From positions 73,749-137,748 of the forward strand of contig NZ_JAYTLQ010000013.1 of assembly GCF_043729335.1 (NCBI RefSeq): a DNA stretch of 64,000 bases, in the 5' to 3' direction. The notes beneath the pieces were generated by a model that was given only the letters and a program-made list of their open reading frames with translations, did not search any database and was not told the DNA's origin. Positions 61,203-64,000 of the stretch are shown here, one piece after another. The stretch comes from Crenothrix sp043729335 (GTDB lineage Bacteria > Pseudomonadota > Gammaproteobacteria > Methylococcales > Methylomonadaceae). Positions within the stretch are counted from its first letter, which is position 1; each line of letters starts with the position of its first letter. Position numbers and translations under genes: made by a program.

Positions 61203-63812
61203 ATGATAACAAAAATAGCTACGCTACTTACCCTCGTATTACTTGTCGTCATTAATTTCAGCATTTGGAGTTACATTAATAATCCACTGCAATTACAGCC
61301 GTGGACCAAAACTACCATGGGTGTCACTTTTGACCCCATGCGTAAAGATGATACCCAAAAAACCAAAACCTTTCATGACCCCGCTGACATTGATGCAGAT
61401 TTAGCGCTGCTGGCTGACAAAGTCCATGCAGTGCGTACCTATAGCGTACTGAAAGGGCTGAACGAAGTACCTAAACTAGCGGCAAAACACGGTTTAAATA
61501 TTACCGTGGGTGCCTGGATAGGTGGCGACTTAGAAAAAAATCGTCAGGAAATCGAAACCTTAATTCAAATCAGCCGCGAAGATAACCCAAAAATTGTCCG
61601 TATTATGGTCGGCAATGAAGTGTTATTACGCAACGAAATTACCGAAGAACAGCTCATAGATTATATCCGCGAAGTCAAAAAGCGCACTTGGCGGCCGGTC
61701 AGTACCTCAGAAACCTGGGACAAATGGCTGGCGCATCCGGAATTGGTTAAAGAAGTTGACTATATTGGCGTACACATATTGCCATACTGGGAAGGCATTG
61801 CCGCCGATGATGCAGTGGATTATGTTTTCGACCGCTATCATGCTTTAAAACAAGCATATCCGGATAAACCGATTATTATCACAGAAGTGGGCTGGCCTTC
61901 CGACGGCCAACCTTTCAAACATGCAACCGCATCCATAGCCAATCAAGCACGGTTTTTGCGTGAATTTCTTAACCGCGCTGCCAATGAGCATATTGCTTAT
62001 TATATTATTGAAGCTTTTGATCAGCCTTGGAAAATGTCTGATGAAGGCTCTGCTGGTGCGTATTGGGGAATTTTTAACGCTGATCGCCAGCCTAAATATC
62101 CTATGAATGGCGATGTGCTCACCTTACCGGCCTGGAAAAACTGGGCGGTCGGCGCGGCTGTTTTTAGTATTGTACTGATGGGCTTATTTTTATTTACCCG
62201 CAGAAACTTAAAGCTGCCTGGCTTGCTGTTTTTTGGTTTAATTGCCAACCTTGCAGCATCAGTTATTTTTTGGACAGTATCGATTGGTGCGCAGCAATAC
62301 CAAACCAGTATGACTATTGCCTTCTGGGTTTTGCTGGTGTTAATGCAAATGCTGGCAGTCACTATACTTTTGATTGAAAGCCTTGAAATTGCTGAAATTG
62401 TTTGGCACAGAAAGACTGCAAGAACCTTTACACCGCTAGCACCCTCGTCTGAATTTAAATACCCGAAAGTATCGTTACATTTGCCAATCCATAACGAGCC
62501 ACCTAATATGGTGCGCAAAACGTTGGAAGCCTTGAACAAAGTCGATTATCCCAATTTAGAAGTGTTGGTGATGGACAATAACACCAAGGATCCGGCTATT
62601 TGGGAACCGGTTAAGGCAGATTGCGAACGTCTTGGCGTTAAGTTCAGGTTTTTCCATCTGGAAAACTGGCCGGGCTTTAAAGCCGGTGCTATCAATCATG
62701 CGCTGGAGCAAACCGCCAGTGATGCTGAAATTATCGCCGTTATTGATAGCGATTACATGCTGTCACCTAATTGGCTCAAATGTATGGTGCCTTATTTTGA
62801 CAATGACAACGTTGGCTTTGTGCAATCGCCACAAGATTACCGTGATCGTGACTTAAGCACTTTCAAATCATTTTGCTACTGGGAATACGCCGGATTTTTT
62901 AATATTGGCATGGTGCAACGCAACGAATACAACGCTATTATTCAGCATGGCACTATGACGATGATTCGAAAATCTGCCTTGCAGGAAGTGGGCAAATGGG
63001 CGGAATGGTGTATTTGTGAAGACAGCGAACTGGGTGTTCGTTTGTACGAAGCAGGTTATGATTCGGTGTATTGCAAAGATTCGTTTGGCCAAGGGTTAAT
63101 GCCAGACACTATGTCCGGCTATATGACGCAGCGCTTTCGCTGGGTGTATGGTGCCATGCAAATTATTAAAAGCCATTGGCGCAGCTTTTTACCGACTAAA
63201 AAATCACCGTTAACACCGGCGCAGCGATATTACTTTGTTGCCGGATGGTTGCCCTGGTTTTCAGATGCGCTAGCGCTGTTGTTTACCACCACCAGTTTAA
63301 TTTTAACCGGTGTACTGCTTTACGATCCGCTACACAGCGAATTACCGGTTAATGCCTTTTTATTGCCGACAATTGGTTTGTTCAGCTTTAAAATTATACG
63401 CAGCTTATGGCTTTATCAAGCGCGTGTGCCTTGTTCCATTTGGCAATCGCTGGGTGCATCATTGTCTGGGTTATCGTTAACACATACGGTGGCCAGAGGC
63501 ACGATTCAAGGTTTGTTTACCAATGGCAAGCCGTTTATGCGCACACCCAAATATGAAAAACAGGGCGCGTTAATTGCTGGTTTGTTAACCATCAGGCAAG
63601 AGCTATTATTGTTGATATTGCTGGGTACGGCTATCTGGTTTATGGCTACGCTTGAACATTTTGACAACTTAAGCGGACGCTTATGGATAGCGGTGTTATC
63701 CGTTCAATCCGTGCCTTATATTGCTACTTTAATTACCTTATTGGTCAGTATTGCACCGGCCTATCGGCAAGGTAAGTCTGATACGTTGGCGGAAGAGTTT
63801 GATGATGTATAG
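61203..63812 (+). CDS. GH17-GT2 fusion, NdvB-type beta-glucan synthase
   Basis: Protein of 869 residues. An N-terminal membrane segment is followed by a GH17 glucanase/transglycosylase domain (about residues 35-300) with acid Glu in MVGNEVLLR and nucleophile Glu in IIITEVGWPSDG. Membrane helices at about 312-400 lead to a GT2 domain (about 415-650) with AVIDSDYM (D-x-D), CEDSELGVRLYEAG and the QRFRW motif. Further membrane helices end the protein. The layout matches NdvB of Pseudomonas, which makes cyclic or linear beta-1,3-glucans. The GH17 part should lie outside the membrane and trim or cyclise the product. It is separate from the lpd gene by 66 bp. Confidence 0.88.
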   Translation: MITKIATLLTLVLLVVINFSIWSYINNPLQLQPWTKTTMGVTFDPMRKDDTQKTKTFHDPADIDADLALLADKVHAVRTYSVLKGLNEVPKLAAKHGLNITVGAWIGGDLEKNRQEIETLIQISREDNPKIVRIMVGNEVLLRNEITEEQLIDYIREVKKRTWRPVSTSETWDKWLAHPELVKEVDYIGVHILPYWEGIAADDAVDYVFDRYHALKQAYPDKPIIITEVGWPSDGQPFKHATASIANQARFLREFLNRAANEHIAYYIIEAFDQPWKMSDEGSAGAYWGIFNADRQPKYPMNGDVLTLPAWKNWAVGAAVFSIVLMGLFLFTRRNLKLPGLLFFGLIANLAASVIFWTVSIGAQQYQTSMTIAFWVLLVLMQMLAVTILLIESLEIAEIVWHRKTARTFTPLAPSSEFKYPKVSLHLPIHNEPPNMVRKTLEALNKVDYPNLEVLVMDNNTKDPAIWEPVKADCERLGVKFRFFHLENWPGFKAGAINHALEQTASDAEIIAVIDSDYMLSPNWLKCMVPYFDNDNVGFVQSPQDYRDRDLSTFKSFCYWEYAGFFNIGMVQRNEYNAIIQHGTMTMIRKSALQEVGKWAEWCICEDSELGVRLYEAGYDSVYCKDSFGQGLMPDTMSGYMTQRFRWVYGAMQIIKSHWRSFLPTKKSPLTPAQRYYFVAGWLPWFSDALALLFTTTSLILTGVLLYDPLHSELPVNAFLLPTIGLFSFKIIRSLWLYQARVPCSIWQSLGASLSGLSLTHTVARGTIQGLFTNGKPFMRTPKYEKQGALIAGLLTIRQELLLLILLGTAIWFMATLEHFDNLSGRLWIAVLSVQSVPYIATLITLLVSIAPAYRQGKSDTLAEEFDDV

Positions 63813-63906
63813 CGTTGCTTATGGTGGGTTTTTTATAGTTCTGTAGCAGCGTAGAGATTGGGCTGCAAGCTTTTGGCAGCTCAACATAAAACTGATGGGC
63901 TACACA

Positions 63907-64000
63907 TAAGACGGGACACTCAATAAGGCACACCGTTCGGCCTGAGCTTGTCGAAGGGTGTGCGGTGTGCCGCTCATGGTTCGACAAGCTCACCACGAAC
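63907..64000. repeat. Dispersed palindromic repeat, truncated by the window end
   Basis: Begins AAGACGGGACACTC and contains the arms CGTTCGGCCTGAGCTTGTCG and CGACAAGCTCACCACGAAC around a loop with GTGTGCGGTGTGCCGCTC. The same AAGACGGGAC start and core arms occur in the element at 16498-16617, so they belong to one repeat family. The right end lies beyond the window. The stretch 63813-63906 has no gene. Confidence 0.8.

Noticed and set aside
63745..63996. Minus-strand open frame beginning MVSLSNHER
   Set aside because: It is the usual translation of the GAGCTTGTCGAA palindromic repeat and overlaps the glucan synthase gene; not a protein.

Overview
The window looks like a chromosomal segment of a moderately AT-leaning gammaproteobacterium. 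The gene set (SdhE/SdhAF4-equipped succinate dehydrogenase, AceE-AceF-Lpd, a second EF-G beside RF3, DusA, TrpS, EgtB/EgtD) and the dispersed short palindromic repeats are typical of Methylococcales-type methanotrophs. No methane-oxidation gene lies in the window, so that placement is an inference. No tRNA, rRNA, CRISPR array or intact transposase gene was seen.

Region 1 (1-9034) is the most unusual part. After the 3' end of an AI-2E-type transporter comes a co-directional run of nine genes. It encodes a receiver-like small protein, a 2Fe-2S ferredoxin with a C-terminal extension, a V4R-domain protein, a low-complexity protein carrying six copies of an F-F-x-x-L-P-W-like motif, a phycobiliprotein-like globin without any cysteine, a second V4R-like protein, a Ser/Thr protein kinase, an unknown protein, a Cys-X5-Arg phosphatase and a ferredoxin-dependent bilin reductase (FDBR) homologue. 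A biliverdin-forming heme oxygenase lies about 7.8 kb downstream (16823). Heme oxygenase, ferredoxin, FDBR and bilin-binding globin together would make and hold a reduced linear tetrapyrrole. The V4R proteins, kinase and phosphatase suggest a signalling output. This is the best candidate for an under-described system: a non-photosynthetic bilin sensor or signalling module.

Region 2 (9057-16375, minus strand) holds an ergothioneine-type locus (EgtB, EgtD, a VOC protein and a class V aminotransferase that could be the C-S lyase), a hypothetical protein, a membrane protein with a 23-residue membrane microprotein downstream, and a TPR protein. Region 3 (16376-24826) holds a 120-bp MITE-like element, heme oxygenase, a DUF1289 protein, a lipoprotein, a dynamin-like GTPase with a membrane partner, an OmpA-family lipoprotein, a YigZ-family protein, TrpS and a Uma2-type nuclease with a duplicated 3' end. 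Region 4 (25030-37085) holds DusA, a nucleotidyltransferase pair, a TVP38 plus flavin oxidoreductase pair, two paralogous lytic transglycosylases, PurT, a membrane-anchored MutS-like ATPase, FolE, a cyclic-nucleotide-phosphodiesterase-like enzyme and a methyltransferase.

Region 5 (37178-44213) holds a second Uma2 gene behind a palindromic element, an acyltransferase, a 1006-residue RTX protein, a CvfB-like RNA-binding protein, a VOC protein and a peroxiredoxin. Region 6 (44436-63812) is core metabolism: sdhAF4-sdhC-D-A-B-sdhE, a membrane sulfatase-fold transferase, a metallophosphoesterase, a stand-alone EF-G2, RF3, the pyruvate dehydrogenase operon and a GH17-GT2 beta-glucan synthase. The window ends inside a dispersed palindromic repeat related to the element at 16498.
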